Below, one piece after another: positions 17,404 to 25,646 of a DNA stretch of 64,000 bases. The stretch covers positions 930,001 to 994,000 of the forward strand of contig NZ_LT634361.1 in the NCBI RefSeq assembly GCF_900119795.1, in the 5' to 3' direction. The stretch is from Tenacibaculum maritimum NCIMB 2154 (GTDB lineage Bacteria; Bacteroidota; Bacteroidia; Flavobacteriales; Flavobacteriaceae). Every line of letters starts with the position of its first letter. Positions within the stretch are counted from its first letter, which is position 1. Made by a program: the position numbers and the translations under genes. The notes under the pieces were generated by a model. That model was not told where the DNA came from. It saw only the letters and a list, made by a program, of their open reading frames with translations, and ran no database searches.

Positions 17404-17537
17404 ACCACAACGGTCTCGGCTATGAGTAGTTGCGTGAATTTAGCAATAAATTCCGCAAGTACAAACTAACGGCGGAAATTCCGAAGGAATTTCCAAAGTA
17501 GCCGAGAACAAGCAATTACTTATAGCCATTGTTGTGC
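17404..17537. repeat. attC-like separator K/L (family 1 variant)
   Basis: Cores ACCACAAC (17404-17411) and GTTGTGC (17531-17537); arms GGCTATGAGTAGTTGC and GCAATTACTTATAGCC pair. The centre has a different hairpin, GGAAATTCC-GAA-GGAATTTCC, so the outer arms are kept while the inner stem changed. Confidence 0.75.
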
Positions 17538-17547
17538 AACGTTATTT

Positions 17548-17844
17548 TTAATCATCTTTTTCCATAGCTCGGACAAATTCATAATATCCGCCAACCCAAC
17601 CGAAATCACCTCCATATTCGCTATCCAGCTTATCTAAAAAGGCTTTAACTGCTTTTCCACTTGCAAGCATTAATGTTGAGTCATTTTGGTCGGTTTTAAT
17701 AAATAATCTACCATTATTCTGTGAGCAACTAAATCCGCCCATTTGAGTAACTCCGACTATGCTTTCATATAAGCAATAAATTTCTTCGATACTTGTTTCA
17801 TCAAGATTGTCTAACCATTCTTGAAAGTCTGTTGTTGTAGCCAT
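17548..17844 (-). CDS. Small acidic protein of unknown function, cassette L
   Basis: A 98-residue soluble acidic protein with tryptophan- and glycine-rich parts (SEYGGDFGWVGGYYEFV at the C-terminus) and no signal. No family recognised. It lies 3 bp after the SieB-like gene in the same cassette and is probably co-translated. It may be a partner of that protein. Confidence 0.55.
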   Translation of the reverse strand: MATTTDFQEWLDNLDETSIEEIYCLYESIVGVTQMGGFSCSQNNGRLFIKTDQNDSTLMLASGKAVKAFLDKLDSEYGGDFGWVGGYYEFVRAMEKDD

Positions 17845-17847
17845 ATT

Positions 17848-18432
17848 TTAATACCATTTATTTGTCCATTCTGGACGATTATTTTTTGCAAATTCAATTT
17901 CTTTTTCTGTTGGTGGGTCACTTAAATCAATGTCTTTAAGTTCAAGTATTTCCATTACAGATTCGTTAATACTCAATGATGTTTTCATTCCGTGCATAAT
18001 TGAGCTGTTACCAAATTGTCTGTTCATTACTAAAATACCTTTGTCTAATAACCCTGAAACAGAAGAATTGTCTATAGGCATATCAATTGATTTTTGTCCG
18101 ATTAAGATGAATTCTCTTAGTATGGATTTCTCAAACCTATCCAAGTTTTTTACTCTTTCTGTAAATTTCTTTTTCCATTTTTTTAGTAAAATTTTCCGTT
18201 GAATTGATTTGAAAATCCAAATCACAAAATTTACTAAAACAAGTCCAGTTGAAAGGATGAAAACAATTCCTAAAATCCATCCATATTTTTCTTTTGCATT
18301 ATCAAGAAAGAGTTTTTCATTCAAAAAACTCTGGTCAACAAATAGTATAAATCCTGAAACCACCGATAAAAGAAAGAAAAATTTTGTCGGTAGTTTTGTT
18401 AAATCAAATATGGCTTTTAAATACTTTTCCAA
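17848..18432 (-). CDS. SieB-like superinfection-exclusion membrane protein
   Basis: A 194-residue protein with two hydrophobic spans (about 18-33 and 49-73), a basic segment (QRKILLKKWKKKF) and a cytosolic region with LDRFEKSILREFILIG and SSVSGLLDKGILV. The two-span layout and the latter motifs resemble the SieB (superinfection exclusion B) family, which blocks phage infection in other bacteria. Homology is by recalled pattern and could be wrong. Followed at once by a small acidic gene; start 18 bp from the cassette core. Confidence 0.6.
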   Translation of the reverse strand: MEKYLKAIFDLTKLPTKFFFLLSVVSGFILFVDQSFLNEKLFLDNAKEKYGWILGIVFILSTGLVLVNFVIWIFKSIQRKILLKKWKKKFTERVKNLDRFEKSILREFILIGQKSIDMPIDNSSVSGLLDKGILVMNRQFGNSSIMHGMKTSLSINESVMEILELKDIDLSDPPTEKEIEFAKNNRPEWTNKWY

Positions 18433-18448
18433 GGTCTGTTTTTAATGT

Positions 18449-18583
18449 TGCACAACGTTCTCGGCTATTAGTTTTTGCGTGAATTTAGGCATAAATTTTC
18501 TAAGAAAAAACCTAGGATTGAAAATCCGCGAGGATTTTCATAAGTAGTGGGGAAGTAGCAAGTACTTATAGCCCTTGTTGTGG
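18449..18583. repeat. attC-like separator L/M (family 1)
   Basis: Cores GCACAAC (18450-18456) and GTTGTGG (18577-18583); family 1 arms and central hairpin. Confidence 0.8.
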
Positions 18584-18624
18584 TGTCGTTTTTATTATTA
18601 TTGGTTCTAGTTTTATTTAGTAAT

Positions 18625-18945
18625 TCAATCAGTTTTTTCTTGATTTTTTTTATACTTTTTAGAATTAGATTCAAGCAGAAGGTATGGTATTCCAATAAGT
18701 ATTGAAATCCCAAAAGCATAATTTTGAATATTCGAATTATCCTTCCATTTAGCAATCAAATATCCAGAAAAAATAATAAAAGCCATTCCAAACATCACGT
18801 TACGAAACACATTCGCTATTTCTCCAATATTGTATTTATCTTTTTGTTCTTTCGGGATGGTATTATATCCCGCGATCAGCCAATACATTTTCCCGTATTT
18901 TATTAAAATTCCGAAAATTATAAAAAGAATTGCGACTCCAATCAT
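18625..18945 (-). pseudogene. DUF3784-like gene, frameshifted copy, cassette M
   Basis: The third DUF3784 cassette. It differs from the copies at 16857 and 24434 by several substitutions, and a T run is eight long here against seven there (near 18645), which shifts the frame after SNSKKYKK and ends the protein at 106 residues. The lost part, including the tail encoded by the separator, is still readable in another frame down to 18468. The membrane part is intact, so it may still work. Confidence 0.6.
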
Positions 18946-19015
18946 ATTTTTTATATTTAAAAATCAGTCAGTTGTTTTATGATTTTTCAATGTAATTTAG
19001 GGTTTTCTCAAATGC

Positions 19016-19213
19016 ACCACAACGGTCTTGTGTATGAAACGTAGCGTATAAATAAACGCTAACTTTTCAGATTTAGCACGAGCCGAATTTTTTGTTTTTA
19101 TGTTTAATTTTCTTTTATAAATATAACCAAATAAAAAATTTGGCGTACTTTGTAAATATACAAAAACCTCTCGAAAAGCCTATAATAGCTATGTTTTATA
19201 CACGTTGTTAGCC
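19016..19213. repeat. attC-like separator M/N (family 2-like)
   Basis: Cores ACCACAAC (19016-19023) and GTTAGCC (19207-19213). Arms TGTATGAAACGTAGC (19031-19045) and GCTATGTTTTATACA pair with two differences. The centre has ATTTGGCG as in family 2. About 200 bp, the longest site. Confidence 0.7.
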
Positions 19214-19235
19214 ACTGGCTTTATTCCGCAAACTT

Positions 19236-19312
19236 GCTAGCGTTGGCGTTTAAGCTCTTTTAAATTTGTGAGGCACGAGCAAACTTTAAATGTGCTTGAA
19301 CTGGCGTTGGCT
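19236..19312. repeat. Direct repeat, left side of the restriction module
   Basis: Contains GTGAGGCACGAGCAAA and ATGTGCTTG and GTTGGCT, also found at 24345-24405 on the other side of the module. Identity looks near 80 percent by eye. It also repeats the end of the last gene (GGCTATTCCGCAA at 19309 and GCTTTATTCCGCAA at 19217). Origin unknown; see findings. Confidence 0.55.
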
Positions 19313-20405
19313 ATTCCGCAATCATTAATTTTTCGTCTACCCAAGTATCTATTTGTTCTTTGCAATCTGGTTCAAAATCATTTATTTCAACCGAATCTTT
19401 TAGTTCTTCATAAATGTAATTTTTCACTTCATCCATATCTTCAAATTCGTCTATGTCATTTTTTAAAATAAATGTTCCATAATTCACATCTACAAGCCAA
19501 ATTTCTCCTTCTTTTCTTAATTGAAATTTTTCAACTTCTTTTTCTGCTAATGACAACCAAGTTTGCTCTTTTAATTCTTCATTTTCGGCTGTCCAGAAAT
19601 CGGTTATTAAACTTTGTACACCTTTGTCAGTTCCAAAATCATTTACTGCTTTATCAAAGTTTGACATTTTTGTATTTGAAAGATTACGAATATGCATAAC
19701 AGAATTACGAATCTCTTCTAAAGGTTTTAGTTTTAGTTTAATTGAAAACAAGAACTCTGTATGCCTTTCTTCTGTAATATACCTTTTTTGAAGTCTGTCT
19801 TTAAATTCTTGAAAATCAGATAAACTTACATCTTGTAAAATTTCAGAAACTTGTTCTGCTTTTAATCTTTTTGGCTCTCCAAAACTTGCGTAATGATTGA
19901 AAAGAATATAATACAAACCATTTTCGTAATTGTCGTTTACTTCATTGTCTTTATATGATTCTGCTAATTGTATTCCAAAATCTTTAAAAACCCCTTTTTC
20001 TATGGACTTTTCATCATAGGTTAAAATGTAGGTTAATACATTTCTCAATTCCATTTCTATAGCAAAGAGCTTATTGAAATATTGAATTGCAACTTTTTGT
20101 AAAAAATCATCTTGCAGTTTTACTAAACCAATTACTTCTTCTAATCTGTTTATTGTATCTAAATAGGACTTTACAGTATCTTTTGGTTGAAAATCTCTGT
20201 TGTGTTCTAAGGCTGGAAAGTCAATTATGAAAATGCTAATAAAACTATCATTCGGCAATTTGTACACGTTTTCAATCTCAAAATAATCTTCTACATCATC
20301 TTCGTTTAAATTGTATTCTTCTCCAATTAAATCATATAAATGAGAAGCCAAAACCTCTTTGTTTAGGTTCTTAGTATGGTTTATTTGTACCTTAACTATA
20401 CTCAT
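19311..20405 (-). CDS. HEPN-domain protein linked to restriction module, cassette N
   Basis: A 364-residue protein. The C-terminal half has the HEPN signature RNxxxH (Arg233-Asn234 to His238), an RNase motif in many toxins and defence nucleases. The N-terminal half (about 1-100) is acidic with no recognised fold. It overlaps the specificity-subunit gene by one base, so all four genes form one unit. HEPN ribonucleases beside restriction genes are known from anticodon nucleases such as PrrC, but there is no NTPase here. A role as a second-line RNA cutter is inference. Confidence 0.6.
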   Translation of the reverse strand: MSIVKVQINHTKNLNKEVLASHLYDLIGEEYNLNEDDVEDYFEIENVYKLPNDSFISIFIIDFPALEHNRDFQPKDTVKSYLDTINRLEEVIGLVKLQDDFLQKVAIQYFNKLFAIEMELRNVLTYILTYDEKSIEKGVFKDFGIQLAESYKDNEVNDNYENGLYYILFNHYASFGEPKRLKAEQVSEILQDVSLSDFQEFKDRLQKRYITEERHTEFLFSIKLKLKPLEEIRNSVMHIRNLSNTKMSNFDKAVNDFGTDKGVQSLITDFWTAENEELKEQTWLSLAEKEVEKFQLRKEGEIWLVDVNYGTFILKNDIDEFEDMDEVKNYIYEELKDSVEINDFEPDCKEQIDTWVDEKLMIAE

Positions 20406-21835
20406 TATCCTAAAATTATATTTTCAACTTCGGCTTTTGCTTCTGTCATTATTTGGTCAGCATCTAATTCTAATTGTTTTGCTTGATTTCTTAAGTCTGT
20501 AATATGACTTGCAATTTCAGTTTGTTTTTCTTTTGGCGGAATCGGAATAGTTTGGTTAAAATAATTTGACATTATCAAGTTTCTAATTCCATTCGTTTGA
20601 CTTTGCATCGCATCTGTCAATTTAATATTATGAACAGTTTTAAGATAGTTGAAGAGATAAATCGGATTACAAATATCTGTGTCAATTCTAATTTTATGAA
20701 TAAAATTACTATAACAAAGAGAATGATTATTTATCATCTCTTCGGTGACTATTGAAATTCTACCAACGGGCTGGTCTGGACTACCTCCCGATTTTTCAAT
20801 TAATAAATCGTTAGTCTGAATATCTAAAGTTTGTAATTTCTTCCTTGGGATTAACCTATATTTTACTCTGGAATTATCTACATCTAGATTATATTTATTA
20901 TCAAATTCAGTTGCTCGAATTACAAGACATTTTTTATAATTTTCATCTTCAGAGAATTTTAGTTCATCTTCACCCCAACTACCTGCAAAACTTTGTGTCA
21001 ATAAGTCTTTAAGTCTTAAGTTATCTGATTTGTATTTGTTTTCTTTAATTGATAACCTTAATGCACTTGTAAAGTTGTCATAAAGTTTAGGGTCAAAACG
21101 ACCACCACTAATTTCGCTTATTGAAGCAGTAAAAATCCTATTTTCAAGTGAATTGTCTTTTTCTGGTAATTCAATACATAATTCATCTAATAAATAACCA
21201 TCAATACTTGCTAGTAAGTCTTTAGCTTCCTTTTCTTTTTGTTGTTTTTTCTCAAACTCTTCATTATATAAATTAACTATTTGCTGTTGAAGCTCATCCG
21301 AAATTATGGGAACAGGAATGTTATTTATATCGTCAGTCTGTAATCTAGGTAATGTATTACCAGTCATTAAATGCTTTGTCTGGTTTACTACAAAAGACGA
21401 ACGTAAATATATTGCTAGATATTCAGCATTGATATTCTTAGCATTAAAAACGTGAAATTCAGTAGAGCAAATACCATCAAATTCTGCTAGAAACACTTTG
21501 TTTAAATATGGACGTAATTTTGGAAATAGTATTTGTCCACTCTTAAAAATGTTTGCAGAGCTTATAGATTCTTTTTCTTTTGTTTTTATGTATTCGCCTG
21601 TATTACTTTTTATATTTTCTAATCCAATGTAGATGTCATTTTCTCTAATTGAGCCTGTTTGAGATTTTGAAGGAATAACAACAGATTTTAATTTTTTACA
21701 ATCTAATTTCTGAAGTTTTTCAATTTCAGCTAATCTTTCTATATGGTAAGGATTAGGGTCCAATCTCTTTTCAATTTCAGAAAGATTGATAATAAAAATA
21801 TTATCATTTTGCGTATTTAGTTTAAATCCATTCAT
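20405..21835 (-). CDS. hsdS: Type I/IIB-like specificity subunit, cassette N
   Basis: A 476-residue protein with two repeated halves, each a target-recognition domain with a trailing helix: half one ends near residue 220 (QLQQQIVNLYNEEFEKKQQKEKEA), half two at the C-terminus (PKEKQTEIASHITDLRNQAKQLE). This is the HsdS design, which recognises a split DNA site. No separate HsdR is present in the cassette. The gene is 5 bp after the methylase gene. Confidence 0.8.
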   Translation of the reverse strand: MNGFKLNTQNDNIFIINLSEIEKRLDPNPYHIERLAEIEKLQKLDCKKLKSVVIPSKSQTGSIRENDIYIGLENIKSNTGEYIKTKEKESISSANIFKSGQILFPKLRPYLNKVFLAEFDGICSTEFHVFNAKNINAEYLAIYLRSSFVVNQTKHLMTGNTLPRLQTDDINNIPVPIISDELQQQIVNLYNEEFEKKQQKEKEAKDLLASIDGYLLDELCIELPEKDNSLENRIFTASISEISGGRFDPKLYDNFTSALRLSIKENKYKSDNLRLKDLLTQSFAGSWGEDELKFSEDENYKKCLVIRATEFDNKYNLDVDNSRVKYRLIPRKKLQTLDIQTNDLLIEKSGGSPDQPVGRISIVTEEMINNHSLCYSNFIHKIRIDTDICNPIYLFNYLKTVHNIKLTDAMQSQTNGIRNLIMSNYFNQTIPIPPKEKQTEIASHITDLRNQAKQLELDADQIMTEAKAEVENIILG

Positions 21836-21840
21836 AGCTC

Positions 21841-24039
21841 TTAGTTTTTATTAGTTTCTGCTATAAATCGTTTAAGTTCCGACTCAATGACTTCTAATTC
21901 GTTGTTTCCAGTTTCTTTCCCAGTTGCATCATAGCCAATATCCTCTGCAATTGCCATAAGTATTGGGTAATCGTCTAGCTTTTCTTGTTTTAAAGATAAG
22001 TACTTATCCGCCAAATCTTCTTTCAAATCATTAATCTGTTGGTTAAAACCTTCCCCAGTTTCTTTTTTCCAAGACAAAAATAATTCGGTTTTTTCTAGCA
22101 GTTTTTTATCCTCAACTCCAGTTGTGTTCTCAAAACCAGTATGGTTTTTTATAGTTGCTTTCTTTTCTTTTTCTATTCGTGCAACTTCTGCCAAATACTT
22201 GTTCTCTGTTTTAATCTGAGTTTGTAAATCTGCTTTTAGTGTTTGATATTTTTCAGTAATTGCTTTTGGCCATTTACGCAAAAACAATACGGAACTTTTT
22301 ACACCTGCACCAGTATGTGCAAAAGCAGTTTGTGGCATAGATACAACTGCAATTATTTTATACCATTCTTCAATATTATCTCGTACATATTGTAAACTAC
22401 TGTTGGTTAAAATTCCATCAGGAATTACAACCGCTAAAAAACCGTTTTCTGCTAAAAAATTATGACATTGTTCAATAAATAAAACTTCTGTACTTTGATT
22501 GGCACGACCTTTAACTGCTGAGTTTTTTGTATCCAACCAACTTACATCTTTGTTCCCTAGGTTGTATTGGTTTAAATATGCTTTTTCGGTTTGTTTTACC
22601 GAACTACCAAATGGTGGATTGGTAATTATATAATCGAAAGTACCGTATTCAAAACCTTTATTGTCGGTGTTTTCTTGTATAACATCTGCACGTACCAAAC
22701 CATCTGAGGAAATTACATTTGTATGACCGTCATCGTGAATAATCATATTCATTTTGGCAGTTCTAGCAATTTGTTCATTTATTTCAATTCCAAAAAGGTT
22801 TGTTGAAGCGAAATCGTGCCAATGTTTGTGCCATTTTGCGTGTCCAGCAGGTGTGTTTTTATCAAAATAGCCTTCTTCTGCCATTTTATCGGCTTGTTTT
22901 CTTACTTTGTCTAAAGCGTATAGTAAGAAACCGCCACTACCACAAGAAGTGTCTAAAACTTTGGATTTGTTATTTATTGACAAAGAATTTACTATGAATT
23001 TCACAATAGGTCTTGGTGTAAAATATTGCCCAAAATCCCCTCTGAAGTAACTACCCATAAAAACTTCAAATGCACGACCTTTACTATCTAAATCTGTATC
23101 GCCTAAATTTATAGATTCCAAATAAGAAACTACGGTTTTTACTTTTGGTGCAGATAATCGAATATTGTCTTTAAAAACTTCTGGGTCTTCTTTTTTACCA
23201 ATTGCGTATAAATCAACTACACGTTTATATAAATCATTGGTTATTTTTTCTTCAATTTTTAGTTTTTGCTCTTTACTTGCGTTTTTTGGAATAGGTTCAC
23301 TAAAAACTTGAAAGTCGTAAGGGTCTCCGTTTCTTCTGTCTTTTCGTTCATCCCATATTTTGCAGAAAATTAATTTATCTAATTCATCGAATGCTTCTGA
23401 GGGATTTAACTCTCCACCAGCCCAAAGTGAATTGTGAGCAGATTTAAATGCTTTTGTTAAATCTTCTTCGCTAATTTCTTCTAGTTCAAAAAACTTTTTC
23501 TTTATCTCGTCAGTTGCTTCTTCACTTCCAATTCTACCGCCTTTAGCGTATTTGTATTTTTGTATTTCTGTAATTCCATATCTTGGGATATCTGGAATAG
23601 TTTGTCTTTCATCACTTTCTTTATCAATTAGAAACGATTCGTTTTTAATTTTAGAAGTTACCCAAAGATATTTTACGGTTCCAGATAGTGCATATGCGTA
23701 GCTTGCACCTTGTTTAATAGCTTGTTCAAATTCTAATTCAGAAACATCTTCTTTCTTACATTCAACAACAATGTGTGGTTGTGTACATTCATCATCATTG
23801 TAAACTACAATATCTACTTCTTTTACAGAAGCTCCCATTGTTACAGATTTAAATTGCACTATTCTTTCAGTAGAATAACCGTAGTTTAAAACGAGTTTTA
23901 AGTATGCTTCTGCTTGTACTTTTTCTTCGGGATTGTTGTAATTTCTACGCTTGTCGTCTTGGTGTATGTAGTAAATGTTTTTTCTATCCTCATCAAACCT
24001 GATAAGTCCTTTTTCTATTCCTTGTTCAATCAAGTCCAT
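21841..24039 (-). CDS. Fused nuclease-methyltransferase of compact RM system
   Basis: A 732-residue protein with a PD-(D/E)xK type nuclease domain of the HSDR_N kind at the N-terminus (Asp76, then Glu93-Cys94-Lys95) and an N6-adenine methylase: motif I LDTSCGSGGF at 362-371 and motif IV NPPF from 474. Together with the specificity subunit this resembles single-chain RM enzymes such as the IIB type, with no ATP-dependent translocase. It overlaps the upstream HTH gene by one base. Activity is inferred from intact motifs. Confidence 0.8.
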   Translation of the reverse strand: MDLIEQGIEKGLIRFDEDRKNIYYIHQDDKRRNYNNPEEKVQAEAYLKLVLNYGYSTERIVQFKSVTMGASVKEVDIVVYNDDECTQPHIVVECKKEDVSELEFEQAIKQGASYAYALSGTVKYLWVTSKIKNESFLIDKESDERQTIPDIPRYGITEIQKYKYAKGGRIGSEEATDEIKKKFFELEEISEEDLTKAFKSAHNSLWAGGELNPSEAFDELDKLIFCKIWDERKDRRNGDPYDFQVFSEPIPKNASKEQKLKIEEKITNDLYKRVVDLYAIGKKEDPEVFKDNIRLSAPKVKTVVSYLESINLGDTDLDSKGRAFEVFMGSYFRGDFGQYFTPRPIVKFIVNSLSINNKSKVLDTSCGSGGFLLYALDKVRKQADKMAEEGYFDKNTPAGHAKWHKHWHDFASTNLFGIEINEQIARTAKMNMIIHDDGHTNVISSDGLVRADVIQENTDNKGFEYGTFDYIITNPPFGSSVKQTEKAYLNQYNLGNKDVSWLDTKNSAVKGRANQSTEVLFIEQCHNFLAENGFLAVVIPDGILTNSSLQYVRDNIEEWYKIIAVVSMPQTAFAHTGAGVKSSVLFLRKWPKAITEKYQTLKADLQTQIKTENKYLAEVARIEKEKKATIKNHTGFENTTGVEDKKLLEKTELFLSWKKETGEGFNQQINDLKEDLADKYLSLKQEKLDDYPILMAIAEDIGYDATGKETGNNELEVIESELKRFIAETNKN

Positions 24040-24236
24040 TAGTTTTCTTTATTTGAGATTATCAATTCTTTCACGTCCACATCTAAAATATTAGCAATGT
24101 CCATTAGAACTTCTAATCTAGGTTGTCTTTTGTTTTGAGCGTAAGAGTGAACCATATTGTAACTCTTTCCCAATTTTTCAGCCAACCAGATTTGTTTTAT
24201 TCCTTTTTGTTCTAAAACCTCTTTTATTCGGTTCAT
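24039..24236 (-). CDS. XRE-type HTH regulator (control-protein-like)
   Basis: A 65-residue single HTH domain (IKQIWLAEKLGKSYNMVHSYAQNKRQPRL) ending in a short acidic tail. As first gene before the methylase and nuclease it fits a restriction control protein, which tunes their expression. A palindrome 50 bp upstream (24283-24303) is its likely operator. Confidence 0.75.
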   Translation of the reverse strand: MNRIKEVLEQKGIKQIWLAEKLGKSYNMVHSYAQNKRQPRLEVLMDIANILDVDVKELIISNKEN

Positions 24237-24282
24237 TTTGAATTTTTTTAATTCAGTCCACTAAAGTAAATAACATTTTCAA

Positions 24283-24303
24283 TATACTCACTAAATGAGT
24301 ATA
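24283..24303. promoter_or_regulatory. Palindrome, probable operator of the control HTH gene
   Basis: TATACTCA-CTAAA-TGAGTATA, 8 bp perfect arms with a 5 bp centre, followed on the right by partial half sites (TATGAGTGAGTG at 24319-24330). It lies 47-67 bp before the HTH start, in the only long leader of the array (about 180 bp), so this cassette appears to carry its own promoter. Confidence 0.6.
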
Positions 24304-24344
24304 AAAATTATCATTCCGTATGAGTGAGTGGTGGGAAAAGGCAA

Positions 24345-24406
24345 GCTCTTTTTATTTTGTGAGGCACGAGCAAAATAAAATGTGCTTGACTGCGTGTTGG
24401 CTTTTC
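24345..24406. repeat. Direct repeat, right side of the restriction module
   Basis: GTGAGGCACGAGCAAA, ATGTGCTTG and GTTGGCT in the same order as at 19236-19312, also with CTCTTTT before them. The two copies bracket the four-gene restriction module, inside the same pair of cassette cores. Confidence 0.55.
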
Positions 24407-24413
24407 AGAGCTT

Positions 24414-24549
24414 GTGGCTAACGTTCTCGGCTATTAGTTTTTGCGTGAATTTAGGCATAAATTTTCTAAGAAAAAACTTAGGATTGAAAATCCGCGAGGA
24501 TTTTCATAAGTAGTGGGGAAGTAGCAAGTACTTATAGCCCTTGTTGTGG
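24414..24549. repeat. attC-like separator N/O (family 1)
   Basis: Cores GTGGCTAAC (24414-24422) and GTTGTGG (24543-24549). Identical to separator J/K from 24419. Confidence 0.8.
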
Positions 24550-24910
24550 TGTCGTTTTTATTATTATTGGTTCTAATTTTATTTAGTAATTCAATCTGTT
24601 TTTTCTTGATTTTTTTATACTTTTTAGAATTAGATTCAAGCAATAGGTATGGTATTCCAATAAGTATTGAAATCCCAAAAGCATAATTTTGAATATTCGA
24701 ATTATCCTTCCATTTAGCAATCAAATATCCAGAAAAAATAATAAAAGCCATTCCAAACATCACGTTACGAAACACATTCGCTATTCCTCCAATATTGTAT
24801 TTATCTTTTTGTTCTTTTGGGATCGTATTATATCCAGCAATCAGCCAATAGATTTTCCCGTATTTTATTAAAATTCCGAAAATTATAAAAAGAAATGCGA
24901 CTCCAATCAT
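24434..24910 (-). CDS. DUF3784-like membrane protein, cassette O (exact duplicate)
   Basis: The same 158-residue frame as at 16857-17333, with no difference seen by eye over 571 bp. It includes the membrane spans and the separator-encoded tail. The copy is bounded by the cassette cores on both sides, while the flanking sequences differ, which shows movement of a single cassette. Confidence 0.65.
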   Translation of the reverse strand: MIGVAFLFIIFGILIKYGKIYWLIAGYNTIPKEQKDKYNIGGIANVFRNVMFGMAFIIFSGYLIAKWKDNSNIQNYAFGISILIGIPYLLLESNSKKYKKIKKKQIELLNKIRTNNNKNDTTTRAISTCYFPTTYENPRGFSILSFFLENLCLNSRKN

Positions 24911-24979
24911 ATTTTTTATATTTAAAAATCAGTCAGTTGTTTTATGATTTTTCAATGTAATTTAAGGTTTTCTCAAATG

Positions 24980-25117
24980 CACCACAACGTTTAGCTGTAT
25001 GATTAGTTGCTGTTGGTTAAGGAGCTAATTTAATAAATAAAAAACTAACCAAGAAAGTCCGAAATGATTTTCGTAAGTAAGCGAAAAGCAAGCAATTAAT
25101 TATACAGAGTGTTGGGC
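24980..25117. repeat. attC-like separator O/P
   Basis: Cores CACCACAAC (24980-24988) and GTTGGGC (25111-25117). Arms CTGTATGATTAGTTGCT and AGCAATTAATTATACAG pair with two differences. The centre is unlike families 1 and 2. Confidence 0.75.
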
Positions 25118-25121
25118 GTAG

Positions 25122-25316
25122 TTACTTTTCTTCCTTTTTGTCGGTCAGCGTAATAGTCAGTTTATTTTTTTGCTGTTTAATTTCAATTTCTTTTCCGATT
25201 TCAAATCCGAGTTCTTTCAACCATTTTCCCTCAAGTCGAATTTCTGGAACAGCAATATATTTCCATTCCCGAGGTTGGTGTTTTTGATATATTTTTAGCT
25301 TTCTAAATTGGCTCAT
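25122..25316 (-). CDS. SymE-like protein, cassette P
   Basis: I place the start at 25316 (MSQFRKLKIYQKHQPREWKY), giving 64 residues; the open frame runs to 25343. The core VPEIRLEGKWLKELGFEIG with the following KQQKNKLTIT is the SymE pattern, an AbrB-fold family first seen as an SOS-linked toxin. In E. coli symE is regulated by an antisense RNA; no such RNA could be identified here. A divergent HTH gene is 59 bp away and may be its regulator or antitoxin. Confidence 0.7.
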   Translation of the reverse strand: MSQFRKLKIYQKHQPREWKYIAVPEIRLEGKWLKELGFEIGKEIEIKQQKNKLTITLTDKKEEK

Positions 25317-25325
25317 TAAGTATTT

Positions 25326-25370
25326 GTTCGTTATTCCGAACACAATATATAAATAATTTATCGAAATTCG
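25326..25370. promoter_or_regulatory. Operator-like half sites between SymE and HTH genes
   Basis: In the short divergent spacer there is an inverted repeat GTTCG-TTATTC-CGAAC (25326-25341) and a second palindrome CGAAATTCG (25362-25370). Both share CGAA/TTCG half sites and lie next to the two starts, as expected for an autoregulated HTH. Confidence 0.45.
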
Positions 25371-25375
25371 GTATA

Positions 25376-25597
25376 GTGAACACTAAAGAATCAAAATATT
25401 TCCAAAAGTTAGGTGCTAAAATCAAGCGATTAAGAGAAGAAAAAGAGATTGACCAAAAGTCATTTGCTTTTGATTGTGATATTGGTAGAACTCAACTTTA
25501 TATGATTGAAAAAGGTAGAACAAATCCTCGCTTACTTACTTTAATAAAAATTGCAGATGGATTAGAAATTTCAATTGATGAGTTACTTAAACTGTAA
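25376..25597 (+). CDS. XRE-family HTH regulator, cassette P
   Basis: A 73-residue single-domain HTH protein (LREEKEIDQKSFAFDCDIGRTQLYMIEKGR). It starts at GTG (25376), the only plausible start in frame. It is the only cassette gene read rightward, apart from the transposases, and stands divergent to the SymE-like gene. Role: likely repressor or antitoxin. Confidence 0.75.
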   Translation: MNTKESKYFQKLGAKIKRLREEKEIDQKSFAFDCDIGRTQLYMIEKGRTNPRLLTLIKIADGLEISIDELLKL

Positions 25598-25646
25598 TTA
25601 GATTTACTATATTTTCCATATGTCCCTAAAAATTTTGTCCTATTTT

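Noticed and set aside
2608-25117. CRISPR array from repeated elements
   Set aside because: Repeats are 80-200 bp, unevenly spaced by whole genes and differ in the middle; no cas genes.
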